From the NCBI RefSeq assembly GCF_900129085.1, contig NZ_FQUF01000009.1:1-64000 (forward strand): a DNA stretch of 64,000 nt. Reading direction: 5' to 3'. Positions 8,398 through 17,298 of the stretch are shown in pieces (positions within the stretch are counted from its first letter, which is position 1; every line of letters begins with the position of its first letter). Made by a program: the position numbers and the translations under genes. The notes below the pieces were generated by a model. The model saw only the letters and a list, made by a program, of their open reading frames with translations, was not told the origin of the DNA and did no database searches. The stretch is from Atopostipes suicloacalis DSM 15692. Lineage in GTDB: Bacteria > Bacillota > Bacilli > Lactobacillales > Carnobacteriaceae_A.

Positions 8398-8442
8398 GAA
8401 AAAAGGGAAAGGAAAAGTTTTATCTTTCGTTGCCCTTTTTTC
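8398..8442 (+). terminator. Possible terminator or hairpin after the coupling ATPase gene
   Basis: GAAAAAAGGG (8398-8407) can pair with CCCTTTTTTC (8433-8442), 20 bases after the stop codon. The 25-base loop is long, so it is a weaker candidate than the others here. It may limit read-through into the oriT region. Confidence 0.45.
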
Positions 8443-8490
8443 GTTGCCTCAGCGGATAGAAGAAGCTGATACTAACCGCTTCGTTTTATG

Positions 8491-8640
8491 AACAAGGTTT
8501 CCTTGTGAAAGCCGCACACTTTGGTGTGTGGCGGTAGAACGAAAAGGAATAGGCAGGTTTCCTGCCTATGACTGTGCGTGGTTAGGGCGAGCAACGCTCG
8601 CTCTAACCTGTTACCCCCGCTTAATAACATGGGGGTAACT
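8491..8640 (+). other. Origin-of-transfer candidate (oriT) with five hairpins
   Basis: Between the coupling ATPase and the relaxase gene, where Tn916 and ICEBs1 carry oriT, five inverted repeats are packed in 150 bases: 8492-8506 (ACAAGG/CCTTGT), 8512-8531 (CCGCACAC/GTGTGTGG), 8550-8568 (TAGGCAGG/CCTGCCTA), 8580-8608 (13-bp arms GGTTAGGGCGAGC/GCTCGCTCTAACC) and 8610-8639 (GTTACCCCC/GGGGGTAAC). The last resembles the C-run/G-run repeat beside the ICEBs1 nic site. The GC content is higher than the flanks. The nick position cannot be read from the sequence. The region 8641-8753 is AT-rich and without a gene. Confidence 0.7.
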
Positions 8641-8753
8641 TTTTGCAAGAAAGACAAAACGGTTATCAAAATCCCTTATTGATAAAGCTTTTCTTTAAGA
8701 ATAAAGCTGTAAACAATTTTCATTTATTTTGTGAACAACAAGGCAGGTGACCC

Positions 8754-10055
8754 ATGAATAATCAAGAAATAAAAATTTTACGAAAGCGACTACAATTAAC
8801 ACAACAGCAATTTGCCGAAAAGCTTGATTGGAGTAAATCATACCTCTCTATGATTGAAACTGGTAAACGAACGATCACAAAAAAATCCATAGAAAAAATA
8901 CGCAAAACATTCCATTTGGACGGTGGCTTTCTACCCATGGAAGCAAAAATTGATTTTCTTCGTGTTCGATTCAAAATCCACTCCCCTTCTCAAGTAATTG
9001 AGAAAATATTACAAATGAATCCAGATGTATTCATTTACAAAAACTATGGATTTAATCATTATACAGAAAGCTATTGTTTTAGTGACATCTTTGTTTTCTC
9101 AAATCCAGAAAACCTAGATATGGGAGTGATGATTGAACTGCGTGGACAAGGCTGTCGAGAATATGAACTGGTACTAGAAGAACAAGAAGAAACTTGGACG
9201 ACATTCTTTTGGCGGCTTTATCAATCGAATATTTTTGGTGAAGGTCTAATAATTGACACCAAAATTACGCGAATTGATTTGGCTCTGGATGAACATCTCT
9301 CTCTTCTTTATCCCAATTATGATTTATTTGAATTGAAAGAAAAAGTTGAACAAGGATTAGTCGATACCACTTTTCGCAATTTTGATTTTACAGGAGGAAT
9401 TGTTGTTAAGAGTGGGCAGCGGCTCAACAAAGGACTCTCTCTTTATTTTGGTTCCAGACAATCGCCGTTTTATTTAAACTTTTACCAAAAAGATTACGAA
9501 CTAGCAAAAAAAGAAGAAATATCTGTTGAAATGGCTCGTCAGAAATATGGTATTAAAAATCGTTATGAAATCCGTTTAGCTGACGAAAAAGCCTATCTCT
9601 TTGTTGAGTATTTACTTTCTACAGGAGAAACAATTGAATGGATCGTCAAAGAATTAATTGATACTGCCATCAAAGTATATGATTGCGACTCAAATGGACT
9701 GCGCACTCATTACAGCCAAAATTGGCGCATGGTCATTGAAAGCATGCAAGAATTGCGATTGACCATGAAGGGTGAAAAACCAAATTATGATAAAGCGTTA
9801 CGCTGGCTCTCAAACTATCTTGCTCCTACGCTAAAGAAAATTTGGATTATGGATCAAACATTTGGCAGAAATGAGTTAATGTCTAGAATTCAACAAGCAG
9901 AGCTAAAAGAAAAAGATCAAGAAGAGCTGGCAAAACTTACAACAACAATAAAAGAATTATTGATACAAGAAGAAACTCAAACAACTACTTCCTCTTCTGT
10001 AACTGTTCCACAAGAAGAAGTTGAACAACTATTAGCACAATTTTTATTTAATTGA
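8754..10055 (+). CDS. mobT: MobT-type relaxase / Rep_trans-family replication initiator (Orf20-like)
   Basis: The 433-residue protein nicks oriT and starts strand transfer and rolling-circle replication of the excised ICE. The N terminus (residues 1-55) is an XRE helix-turn-helix (L-R-K-R-L-Q-L-T-Q-Q-Q-F-A and S-K-S-Y-L-S-M-I-E-T-G). The remainder matches the Rep_trans fold shared by pT181 Rep proteins and the Orf20/NicK relaxases, including I-T-R-I-D-L-A-L-D (metal-binding D residues) and the Y-L-N-F-Y-Q-K-D-Y region. The start ATG follows AAGGCAGGTGACCC. The position downstream of the hairpin region supports cis action there. Length is normal. Confidence 0.88.
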   Translation: MNNQEIKILRKRLQLTQQQFAEKLDWSKSYLSMIETGKRTITKKSIEKIRKTFHLDGGFLPMEAKIDFLRVRFKIHSPSQVIEKILQMNPDVFIYKNYGFNHYTESYCFSDIFVFSNPENLDMGVMIELRGQGCREYELVLEEQEETWTTFFWRLYQSNIFGEGLIIDTKITRIDLALDEHLSLLYPNYDLFELKEKVEQGLVDTTFRNFDFTGGIVVKSGQRLNKGLSLYFGSRQSPFYLNFYQKDYELAKKEEISVEMARQKYGIKNRYEIRLADEKAYLFVEYLLSTGETIEWIVKELIDTAIKVYDCDSNGLRTHYSQNWRMVIESMQELRLTMKGEKPNYDKALRWLSNYLAPTLKKIWIMDQTFGRNELMSRIQQAELKEKDQEELAKLTTTIKELLIQEETQTTTSSSVTVPQEEVEQLLAQFLFN

Positions 10056-10067
10056 GAGGTGAAACAC

Positions 10068-10553
10068 ATGATTGAATTATATATCGAAAATCTTCATACC
10101 AATAAAGGGCGATGGTTTGAACTACCGATTGATTGGGAAGAAGTCAAAGATAAAATTGAATTAGATGATGGACAGGAACATTTAATAACAGACTACATGG
10201 CACCATTTACCCTTTCTCACTATGAGAATTTTAATGAAATGAATGAAGTTGCAGAACAACTGGATGAGCATACTGGACACCCAGCAATCCACTATTTAGG
10301 GGAACTTGTTGAATACGGATTTTTCAACGATATTTTAGATGCATTTGAACAAATTGATGAAATTCAAGTCTACTCTGACTGTTATTCTTATAAAGACTAT
10401 GCAGAACAATTAGTGGATGATCTTGGCTATTTATCTGGTGTTCCTGATTTAATCAAGTGGAATGTTGACTATGAGGGAATTGGTGAAGATTTACGCCAAG
10501 ATGGACGCCTCTATCAAGCAAACGACAATACTATTATTGAGGTATTATCATGA
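10068..10553 (+). CDS. ardA: ArdA antirestriction protein
   Basis: The 161-residue acidic protein mimics the shape and charge of B-form DNA. It inhibits type I restriction-modification enzymes, protecting the ICE when it enters a new host as Tn916 Orf18 does. It is rich in Asp and Glu throughout. It carries family features: N-terminal I-E-N-L, a D-W-E-E-V pattern around residues 25-30, and the central H-Y-E-N-F-N-E-M-N-E-V stretch. A GTG in frame at 10059 overlaps the ribosome-binding site AGAGGTG, so ATG 10068 is chosen. The stop overlaps the next gene by ATGA, indicating translational coupling. Confidence 0.9.
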   Translation: MIELYIENLHTNKGRWFELPIDWEEVKDKIELDDGQEHLITDYMAPFTLSHYENFNEMNEVAEQLDEHTGHPAIHYLGELVEYGFFNDILDAFEQIDEIQVYSDCYSYKDYAEQLVDDLGYLSGVPDLIKWNVDYEGIGEDLRQDGRLYQANDNTIIEVLS

Positions 10554-10924
10554 ATCAGAAATATCTCAAAGAAGAACTCAAAAAATATGGCTTTTTCTAT
10601 TTAGAAGGACAAATTCCCGAAAGACAAGCTCGGCAATTTCTCACTGTAAAAAAACTAACTCAACGAGAAAATCTGGTTTTTATTCCTAAAAAAGAAGTCT
10701 GTTTTGAACGAATTCTTTCTAAACACACCAGTCTTTATATTGAAGGACTAGAACGTTATAGCGATTCCGGCGTTTATCTTGGTTATTCGTATGATTTTTA
10801 CAAAGCTACCTATCTATTCAATTCTCAGCCTAGTCGTTTAAAAATTTATGGTACGCAACTTTCTGCAAAGGAACTCCTTTATTTGGTAAAGGGGTTCCTT
10901 TTTTTAATAATCGCAAAGGAGTAA
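10550..10924 (+). CDS. Small ICE protein of unknown function
   Basis: The 124-residue protein is basic, soluble for most of its length, with a short hydrophobic C-terminal stretch (L-Y-L-V-K-G-F-L-F-L-I-I). I do not recognise a family. It overlaps ardA by four bases, so both are probably translated together. The last 17 codons run through a strong terminator-like hairpin (10868-10905), so the C-terminal hydrophobic tail is encoded by the hairpin itself. A shorter functional protein is possible but no alternative stop exists. Confidence 0.6.
   Translation: MNQKYLKEELKKYGFFYLEGQIPERQARQFLTVKKLTQRENLVFIPKKEVCFERILSKHTSLYIEGLERYSDSGVYLGYSYDFYKATYLFNSQPSRLKIYGTQLSAKELLYLVKGFLFLIIAKE
10868..10905 (+). 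terminator. Terminator-like hairpin inside the 3' end of the preceding gene
   Basis: AAGGAACTCC (10868-10877) pairs with GGGGTTCCTT (10891-10900, one G-U) and is followed by a run of seven T. The next gene, tcpC-like, starts 24 bases later. This would cut expression between the relaxase/ardA part and the channel genes, as an intra-operon attenuator. Confidence 0.65.
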
Positions 10925-10928
10925 TTCA

Positions 10929-11948
10929 ATGAAATTTATCAAAGAGAAAAAGAATCATCCCCCAGCTTTACCAAAAGAAGAAAAAGCCGCTAGTATCCGA
11001 ACGACTCGTACCTTCTTTCTAATCCTAACGCTTTTGTTAATCAGCAGTGGTCCCTTTGCCTTTGTTAAATCTACCCAAATGCAAAGTCTTATTCGCAAAG
11101 AACAAACCACATTAACTGAAACGATTCACAAAGAATTAGCAAAAAATACAGATACAGCTGTTACATCAGAATTGTATAAACAGTTTCTACAGCCTTTCAT
11201 CACAGCTTACATTAATATTCCTACCGAGCAGCAAGCATTTGAAAAACGCTTTAATTCACTCCAAGAGACCTATTTCATGATCACTTTAGATGAAGAAAAG
11301 AATACAGGGACTGAACGAAAACTACTCTCTTCTGATTTTTATAATCTAGTCAATGAAAATGGACAGTTAGTGGCTCAATACCGTATTGCTTATGAAATCA
11401 ATGCTCCAGTTACAAAAGAACGTGATGTAAAGAAAAAGGAAGGTGATAAAGAAGTCATTATCAAAGAAAAATATATTGATTACGAAAAAATTGAAAATCG
11501 TGTGTTGTTAAATATCCCTTTTGTGCAATTAAAAAATCAATCGTTTAAAGTGACTGCATATCCTTATTTTACTCTTGAACCTTCACTAACTTCAAAAACT
11601 GAGCAAGCAAAAATGCCTGATATTTCTCAGTACCAACAAGTCGATAACAAAGAAGAAAAAGCGGTTATCAGTTTCATCCAGTCATTCCTTGATAAATATG
11701 TATCTGCTTCATTGGAAGATATGGCATATATAATGAAAGAACCAGAAATTCTAACAGGTAATTATCAGATAGGCAATAGCCAAATTAACCCCTTCTTCAA
11801 GGACGAACAACTCTTTGCTTTTGTTACGTTTGATGTTATTGATGGCGAAACAAAAATAGGACACAAAGAAACCATGACTTTATTGTTGAAACAACGAGAA
11901 AACACTTATTTTATTGAAACCATTCATCATTATTTAGGAGGAATTTAA
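10929..11948 (+). CDS. TcpC/ConB-type conjugation channel protein
   Basis: This 339-residue bitopic membrane protein belongs to the conjugative transposon protein TcpC family (VirB8-like fold; ConB in ICEBs1, Orf13 in Tn916). A basic cytosolic N terminus is followed by one membrane segment (about residues 28-46) and a large extracellular domain with two NTF2-like lobes (about 100-200 and 225-335). Family members assemble the membrane channel and recruit the coupling ATPase and hydrolase. The ATG follows AAAGGAG at 10916-10922. It opens the mating-pair module, the ICEBs1/pCW3 order. Confidence 0.85.
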   Translation: MKFIKEKKNHPPALPKEEKAASIRTTRTFFLILTLLLISSGPFAFVKSTQMQSLIRKEQTTLTETIHKELAKNTDTAVTSELYKQFLQPFITAYINIPTEQQAFEKRFNSLQETYFMITLDEEKNTGTERKLLSSDFYNLVNENGQLVAQYRIAYEINAPVTKERDVKKKEGDKEVIIKEKYIDYEKIENRVLLNIPFVQLKNQSFKVTAYPYFTLEPSLTSKTEQAKMPDISQYQQVDNKEEKAVISFIQSFLDKYVSASLEDMAYIMKEPEILTGNYQIGNSQINPFFKDEQLFAFVTFDVIDGETKIGHKETMTLLLKQRENTYFIETIHHYLGGI

Positions 11949-12287
11949 ATGAAACAAAAGAAAATAGTCCGATCTCCTCAGCAAAGACAACTACTAACTG
12001 TCAAACTAACAACACTACTCAGCAGCCTTTTATTCTTTTTCTCTCTATCTCCTGTCGCTTATGCTGATGCAAATGCTAAAGAAGCCAGTAACTATATCTT
12101 AAATGACTGGATTGCACCGATTTTTGGAGTAGTCGTTGTTTATTTAGTCATCAAAGAATTTCTAAATTCAAAATGGATTCAAGGTTTTGCAATCCTCTTT
12201 TTTGGCGGTATCATTTACGCTGTTATCAAAGACCCTACAGGCGTTCTTAATTCACTTTCTAATCTAAAAAGCTACTTTGGGTTATAG
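11949..12287 (+). CDS. TcpD/ConC-type small membrane protein
   Basis: The 112-residue protein has a cleavable-looking N-terminal signal (residues 18-40, ending A-Y-A-D-A). Two further hydrophobic segments follow (about 55-70 and 78-94). Size, topology and position between the TcpC- and TcpE-like genes fit the TcpD/ConC component of Gram-positive conjugation channels, whose exact role is poorly known. AGGAGG lies within the end of the preceding gene and the ATG directly follows that stop, so the two are translationally coupled. Confidence 0.7.
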   Translation: MKQKKIVRSPQQRQLLTVKLTTLLSSLLFFFSLSPVAYADANAKEASNYILNDWIAPIFGVVVVYLVIKEFLNSKWIQGFAILFFGGIIYAVIKDPTGVLNSLSNLKSYFGL

Positions 12288-12289
12288 TC

Positions 12290-12979
12290 ATGAATATAGA
12301 AAAACAGATATTAGACTATAGAGAGCCCTTCAATGCTCCCTATATGATCAGAGAAATTGCCAAAAATGTCCACTTACCTTTTGTCGTTTATGCACAAGAC
12401 TTCACTGTTGCGACAGTCAGTTTTGCGATTGTGTTTAGTGCCCTCTTGATACTTTTTGGAATGAACCAATTAGTTGTCATTGTTTCTCTGGCTATACCTT
12501 ATGGATTAGTACAACTATTTAACCGAGTTGAGCCAGATGGAAAGAGAGCGGATATTTTTTTGAAAGATTATTTTCTCTATCTTCTGACCTTTGTATTTAG
12601 GAATAAATCACTGTATCATGAGCAACTTCACTCATTTCAACAAGAAAAAGTAATTTATCATCGTTGTTCTGTTGAACAGCTTTCCATAAAAAAAGAAGGA
12701 GAAGCAAAAATGAATACATTAGATGTTGACCAATTGAAGCAAGAAATAAAAGATAGTGTTGTTCCAGAACTAATTCATGAATTTGAATCCTTAAAGGCAA
12801 GAGAAGAAGGTTTCTATGAATTGTTTGAAACAGATGATGAAGTAATACTAATGAAGAAAACACTCTTTCGGCAATTTGCAGACGGAGTTATACCGATGTC
12901 AGAAATTCCTAAATTAAAGGAACAATATCAGTCATTAATCAAGCAATCCATTCGTAAACGAATCACTAGATTATTATAG
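12290..12979 (+). CDS. TcpE/ConD-family conjugation membrane protein with C-terminal extension
   Basis: The first 120 residues match the TcpE family: N-terminal Y-R-E-P-F-N-A-P-Y motif, two adjacent membrane segments (about residues 42-60 and 62-80) and the F-L-K-D-Y-F-L-Y-L region. TcpE helps build the channel together with TcpC and TcpF. The remaining 100 residues form a charged, helical, soluble extension that ordinary TcpE proteins lack; I cannot assign it. It includes an internal ATG at about residue 140 after an AGAAGGAG-type sequence. A separately translated product of this tail is therefore conceivable. Confidence 0.75.
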   Translation: MNIEKQILDYREPFNAPYMIREIAKNVHLPFVVYAQDFTVATVSFAIVFSALLILFGMNQLVVIVSLAIPYGLVQLFNRVEPDGKRADIFLKDYFLYLLTFVFRNKSLYHEQLHSFQQEKVIYHRCSVEQLSIKKEGEAKMNTLDVDQLKQEIKDSVVPELIHEFESLKAREEGFYELFETDDEVILMKKTLFRQFADGVIPMSEIPKLKEQYQSLIKQSIRKRITRLL

Positions 12980-12993
12980 AAAGGTGGAAAAAA

Positions 12994-15516
12994 ATGAAGT
13001 TTAAACAGCCATTTCATAAGGTTTATCATAATTTATTGCTTACTACAGAAAATGAAGTTTGGGCATATTTTACTTGCCCTAGCGACTATGTTATTGGTCA
13101 AAATAAAGAAATTCAAGAAAAGCACAAACAAAAATGGAATCAATTTTTACAAAGCTTACGCCGTTTTGAAGACTTTGAATTATTTCTAAATCCTCATTCT
13201 TACAATCTTGGTGAGCGACTAGCAGCTTTCTCCGAAAATTTTGATAAACAAGCAAAATTAATGGGTGATAGTTTAGTTGATCGAACACTTTCCGAATTAG
13301 AAAATCAACTTCGAGTTCTCACAACGGAAAAATTTTATATTGGGGTTAAACTTTCTAGTTTATCTTCTGCAACAACCGTAAAAGGAAAAGCGATGGAAGT
13401 CGTTGACTATTACGCTGGAAAACTATTATCCCTGAACCACTATCACCTAGCTGTTGATGAAGATTTTTTAAAACGATACCGTTCAATAGAATCAGAAATT
13501 TTTCAACTTGTTGGAACGGTTAATGGGCGTAGACTTACTGAACAAGAAGTGCTACAAGCCTGTCGTTATCCCTATGTACGTGGAATGAAGACTTCCTTTG
13601 ATCTTGATTTTGTTGAAAATAGCAGCTATTCATTAACAGATACTATTCTTGATCCTACAGAAGAACAAGGCTTATTAAAGCTAAGAAGCTCGGAAGGAAC
13701 TAGCTACATTGCTCTGCTTCCTATTCATAAATTCGCCCCCAACTTGTCATTTAATCATATAGCAGAAGTGGTGCAAAGTCTCCCCTTTCCAGTAGAATTC
13801 CGACTCAAAGGGCATTTTGAACCATTAAAAGGTGGTAGAGGATTAAAAGGAAAGTCCTCTCGTGCTGCCAAACGATTAAAAAATAGTGCAAAAGAGACAG
13901 TTTCTATGGGCGATTCCGAAATGAAATCCAGTCGCTTTAATCGTTATGCTTTGACCGACCTAAACAATAAAATAGACTTAAGAGTCCCTGTCATTAAATG
14001 GCTGGGACTTTTTGGTGTCTTTGGACAAACACCAGAGGAATGTCGTAGTCGGATTCGTACCGTCATTTCTTTATGCCAATCTCGAAATGTTGAAATAGTC
14101 AAAGGCTTAGCCGATCAAGTGTTTCTCTTCCATCAATTTTTAGCTGGTAACAAACTAGGTCCTGAAAAAAATTGGCTTCACTACACCACAGTTGAGGGAA
14201 TTAGTGAAATGTTGTTGAGTGTTGAAAATCGGATTGGTGATAACGTAGGAATTCCTATTGGTATGGTCTCGGAATTGAAAAACACTCGAAACTTAACACC
14301 AAAAGAAGTGGCAAAAACGAGCCGAAAACCCATTTTCTTTAACCCATCTATTGGGAACCAAAACGATATCGCCGATAAAAAAGCCAATAGTCCGCACATT
14401 GCCATCACTGGTCCCACTGGAAATGGAAAATCCTACTTGGCAAAGTTTATTTTCTTCCTTTCAGTTTTAATGAATGGAAAAGGATTGTACGTTGACCCTA
14501 AATCTGAGTTCTTCGATTGGATTATGGAGGTTATCAATCATCCACTTTATCAAGAAAAGTATCCCGACACTTGTGCTTTCATTCAACAGCACTTCCACCA
14601 AGTGAGACTTGATCCAAATAAAACCAGTAACAAAGGCGTTCTTGATCCCTTCTGCTTTATTCCTAATCGAGTAGCTGCAAAAGATATGGCACAAGACTTA
14701 TTTGAAGAGCTTTATGATTTCACTAGTGCTAGAGAGAAAAAATCAAGATTGGCAATGCTAGAAGGAATCGAAACTGTATTAAAAAGAAGAGATCAAGGCG
14801 AACGAATAGGCTTACTTCATGTAGTTGACTTCATGCTGGAAAGTCCACATGAGGAGGTACGAGATACAGCCAGCTTAATCAAGAAATCAGTACAAGGTTC
14901 TATTTTAGAATTAGCTTTTAGTTATGGCGAAAATGAAGGACTAAATCTTACGAATAAGGTGACTATCTTAGAAGTTTTGGGGTTAGAAATGCCTCGTGCA
15001 GAAACGCTTAGCAGTGATTACAGTGCTACACAAAGAAAATCTGTCATGTTGATGATGTCTATTGGAAAATTCTGTGAACTTTTCGGCTTACGTGACCGAG
15101 AAGAAAGCACCGTTGTTCTATTTGATGAAAGTTGGATCTTTAATTCTTCTAAAAACGGTCGTGCGATTATCAAATCCATGCGCAGAGTTGGTCGAAGTTT
15201 TAACAATACCCTAATTATTGTCACTCAATCGGTTAAAGATACAGCCGAAGAAGATGACACAGGCAACTTTGGACGAATTTTTGCTTACGATGACAAAGAT
15301 GAACGAGAAGATATTCTTCGTCATTTAGGATTAGAGATCACTAATGAGAATATTGAGTGGTTAAAAAACCTACCAAAATATCATTGCCTTTATTTAGATT
15401 TACGAGGACGTGTTGGCAAAATGCTTGTCTACTGTCCTTATGAAGAAATCCATCAAATGCTGCAAACGGTCAAAAAAAATACAAGTGCAGATGCGGAAAC
15501 GACCTTTAGCGCTTAG
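12994..15516 (+). CDS. VirB4-type conjugation ATPase TcpF/ConE
   Basis: The 840-residue ATPase powers assembly or operation of the mating channel. The C-terminal motor has Walker A G-P-T-G-N-G-K-S (473-480), Walker B T-V-V-L-F-D-E-S-W (around 705) and a later I-V-T-Q-S-V-K-D sensor motif. The N-terminal 400 residues are the TcpF/Orf16-type domain that contacts the membrane proteins. No membrane segments are seen, as expected for a peripheral ATPase. The ATG follows AAAGGTGG. The gene sits between TcpE-like and TcpH-like genes, as in ICEBs1 (conD-conE-...-conG). Length is normal. Confidence 0.92.
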   Translation: MKFKQPFHKVYHNLLLTTENEVWAYFTCPSDYVIGQNKEIQEKHKQKWNQFLQSLRRFEDFELFLNPHSYNLGERLAAFSENFDKQAKLMGDSLVDRTLSELENQLRVLTTEKFYIGVKLSSLSSATTVKGKAMEVVDYYAGKLLSLNHYHLAVDEDFLKRYRSIESEIFQLVGTVNGRRLTEQEVLQACRYPYVRGMKTSFDLDFVENSSYSLTDTILDPTEEQGLLKLRSSEGTSYIALLPIHKFAPNLSFNHIAEVVQSLPFPVEFRLKGHFEPLKGGRGLKGKSSRAAKRLKNSAKETVSMGDSEMKSSRFNRYALTDLNNKIDLRVPVIKWLGLFGVFGQTPEECRSRIRTVISLCQSRNVEIVKGLADQVFLFHQFLAGNKLGPEKNWLHYTTVEGISEMLLSVENRIGDNVGIPIGMVSELKNTRNLTPKEVAKTSRKPIFFNPSIGNQNDIADKKANSPHIAITGPTGNGKSYLAKFIFFLSVLMNGKGLYVDPKSEFFDWIMEVINHPLYQEKYPDTCAFIQQHFHQVRLDPNKTSNKGVLDPFCFIPNRVAAKDMAQDLFEELYDFTSAREKKSRLAMLEGIETVLKRRDQGERIGLLHVVDFMLESPHEEVRDTASLIKKSVQGSILELAFSYGENEGLNLTNKVTILEVLGLEMPRAETLSSDYSATQRKSVMLMMSIGKFCELFGLRDREESTVVLFDESWIFNSSKNGRAIIKSMRRVGRSFNNTLIIVTQSVKDTAEEDDTGNFGRIFAYDDKDEREDILRHLGLEITNENIEWLKNLPKYHCLYLDLRGRVGKMLVYCPYEEIHQMLQTVKKNTSADAETTFSA

Positions 15517-15528
15517 AAAGGAGCTGCT

Positions 15529-17298
15529 ATGTTACTAAAAGATTTATTTGATATTGACAGTTTCCAATCCTTTTTTGAAAAAGGCGGCTGGTTTAGCATC
15601 AATGAAAATTTACAAAGTGTGCTAAATGCGTTGCTCAATATTGCCTTTGGCTTAATCAAATACCTTGTTCTGGCATTAGATTATGTGATAGACAAACTCT
15701 TTAGTTTAAATTTATTAGAAGGCGTATTACCAGATTTATTCTCCACTACTGGTGCTATTTACAACAAATTATTCAGTGTTGTAGGGATTCTCCTTTTTAC
15801 ATTTGTGATTGTCATTTCAGTGAAGGATTTTTTTGAAAAAGGAATCAGCAAGGCATTAATCCGTTTTGGTATTTTCACCTTAATCTATGTGGGCAGTATG
15901 ACATTTTTCGCTGATGGTGCCAACAAAGTTCAAGAAGTGAATACCCTCTCTCAAAATGTACAAGGACAGTTAGTTGATTTAACAAGTGGTAGTCTAACCA
16001 AAAACACTGGCAATATCTCAGAAAATTTACTTGGATCAAATCAACAACTAGACGGAACAAGTAATATCCGAAATCTCATTTTTGATGAATTTGTTATTAA
16101 ACCTTATGCTCTACTCAACTTTGGAAAAACAGACGTATCAAAAGAGCAATTTGAATCCTATCTAGTTAAAAGTGGTGAAACATTTGACCAAAAAAAGACT
16201 GATGAGATTGCTGATAAAATAAAAAAAGACTCCGAAAAAAATTCTTATCTCACCTCAGATCGTATGACCGAAAAAGTTGCTGTTTTATTAAATACCTTCA
16301 TCATGCTAATCGTGATTGGAACGGCTGTACTAATTATCGGAGTTGCAAACATTTTAATCCAGTTATTAATTTACGGCATCCTCTTTCTCTTTCCTTCACT
16401 ACTATTTTTAGCTTTGACTCCAAATATGCACCATCTGTTAAAAAATGGCTTCATGTTACTAGGGACATTGTTTGCTTCAAAAATAGGGATTGGATTCGGT
16501 TTTGGTCTCTTGTTTTCTATTTTAAATTTGTTAGATACTTTTTTTGTTGTCACAAACATTGTCACTATGATTGTGGGACTGTTTGTCAAAGTTTTGTTGG
16601 GGCTATTCATCTGGAAGAATAAAGGTCAGATTGTTCGTTCATTGACGAAAGGCAAAGCAGAATTAAAAGACTTTTCTTTCAATCCCAAGCAAGCTATTCA
16701 AGAAAGGCAACAACAACGAGCACAAAAAGAAGATCAGCAAAATCGCTATGCTGAACAAGACTATAAAACACAAACCGCAGAAAATGATTACCTTCGTTCT
16801 GGAGTAGAATTGGATCATGCTTATCGTCAAAATGAACTACAGGATAATTTATTAGTTCAAGCTGGTGAGGAAGAAACTTCTCTTGATGAAACAGTAATAC
16901 CTTTTGATGAACAACCAATGGAGTCCAAAGAAGAACCACTCCCTACCGATACTTTTGATGTAAACGACTCAGAAGAATCATTTAACTATCCTATTGAGAA
17001 CACTTCTGATTCTGTCTCAAATACAGAGCCATTACTCGCTGAAACCGCATTACCTACAGAAGAGGTTGATGATCATTTGCTGAGTCGAAATGCTTTGACA
17101 GAAGAAACAGAAATACCTGTTGAATCAGTCATTGAAACAAGCAATGTAAAGGACGACTCATCAGAAACAGAGCCACACCTCCCTTCTCCAGTTACAGAAC
17201 AAGAAGCTCAGCAACTGGAAAAAGAAATCAGTCATCTAAGGCAAGAAACCTATACTACGCCAGAATTTAGTGAGGAACAAGCCTATGAAAATGCGTAA
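15529..17298 (+). CDS. TcpH/ConG-like polytopic channel protein (Orf15-like)
   Basis: This 589-residue protein has an N-terminal membrane-associated region, several clear membrane segments (about residues 28-60, 80-98, 105-122, 245-290 and 295-370) and a long hydrophilic C-terminal tail (about 390-589). The tail is Gln-rich first and then strongly acidic. The topology resembles VirB6-like ConG/TcpH proteins that form the translocation channel. The tail is unusually long and low in complexity and likely disordered. AAAGGAG precedes ATG 15529. The gene overlaps the following cell-wall hydrolase gene by 14 bases. Confidence 0.8.
   Translation: MLLKDLFDIDSFQSFFEKGGWFSINENLQSVLNALLNIAFGLIKYLVLALDYVIDKLFSLNLLEGVLPDLFSTTGAIYNKLFSVVGILLFTFVIVISVKDFFEKGISKALIRFGIFTLIYVGSMTFFADGANKVQEVNTLSQNVQGQLVDLTSGSLTKNTGNISENLLGSNQQLDGTSNIRNLIFDEFVIKPYALLNFGKTDVSKEQFESYLVKSGETFDQKKTDEIADKIKKDSEKNSYLTSDRMTEKVAVLLNTFIMLIVIGTAVLIIGVANILIQLLIYGILFLFPSLLFLALTPNMHHLLKNGFMLLGTLFASKIGIGFGFGLLFSILNLLDTFFVVTNIVTMIVGLFVKVLLGLFIWKNKGQIVRSLTKGKAELKDFSFNPKQAIQERQQQRAQKEDQQNRYAEQDYKTQTAENDYLRSGVELDHAYRQNELQDNLLVQAGEEETSLDETVIPFDEQPMESKEEPLPTDTFDVNDSEESFNYPIENTSDSVSNTEPLLAETALPTEEVDDHLLSRNALTEETEIPVESVIETSNVKDDSSETEPHLPSPVTEQEAQQLEKEISHLRQETYTTPEFSEEQAYENA

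Noticed and set aside
8472-8669. 65-residue minus-strand frame in the oriT region
   Set aside because: It runs through all the oriT hairpins, has no ribosome-binding site and no recognisable protein pattern.
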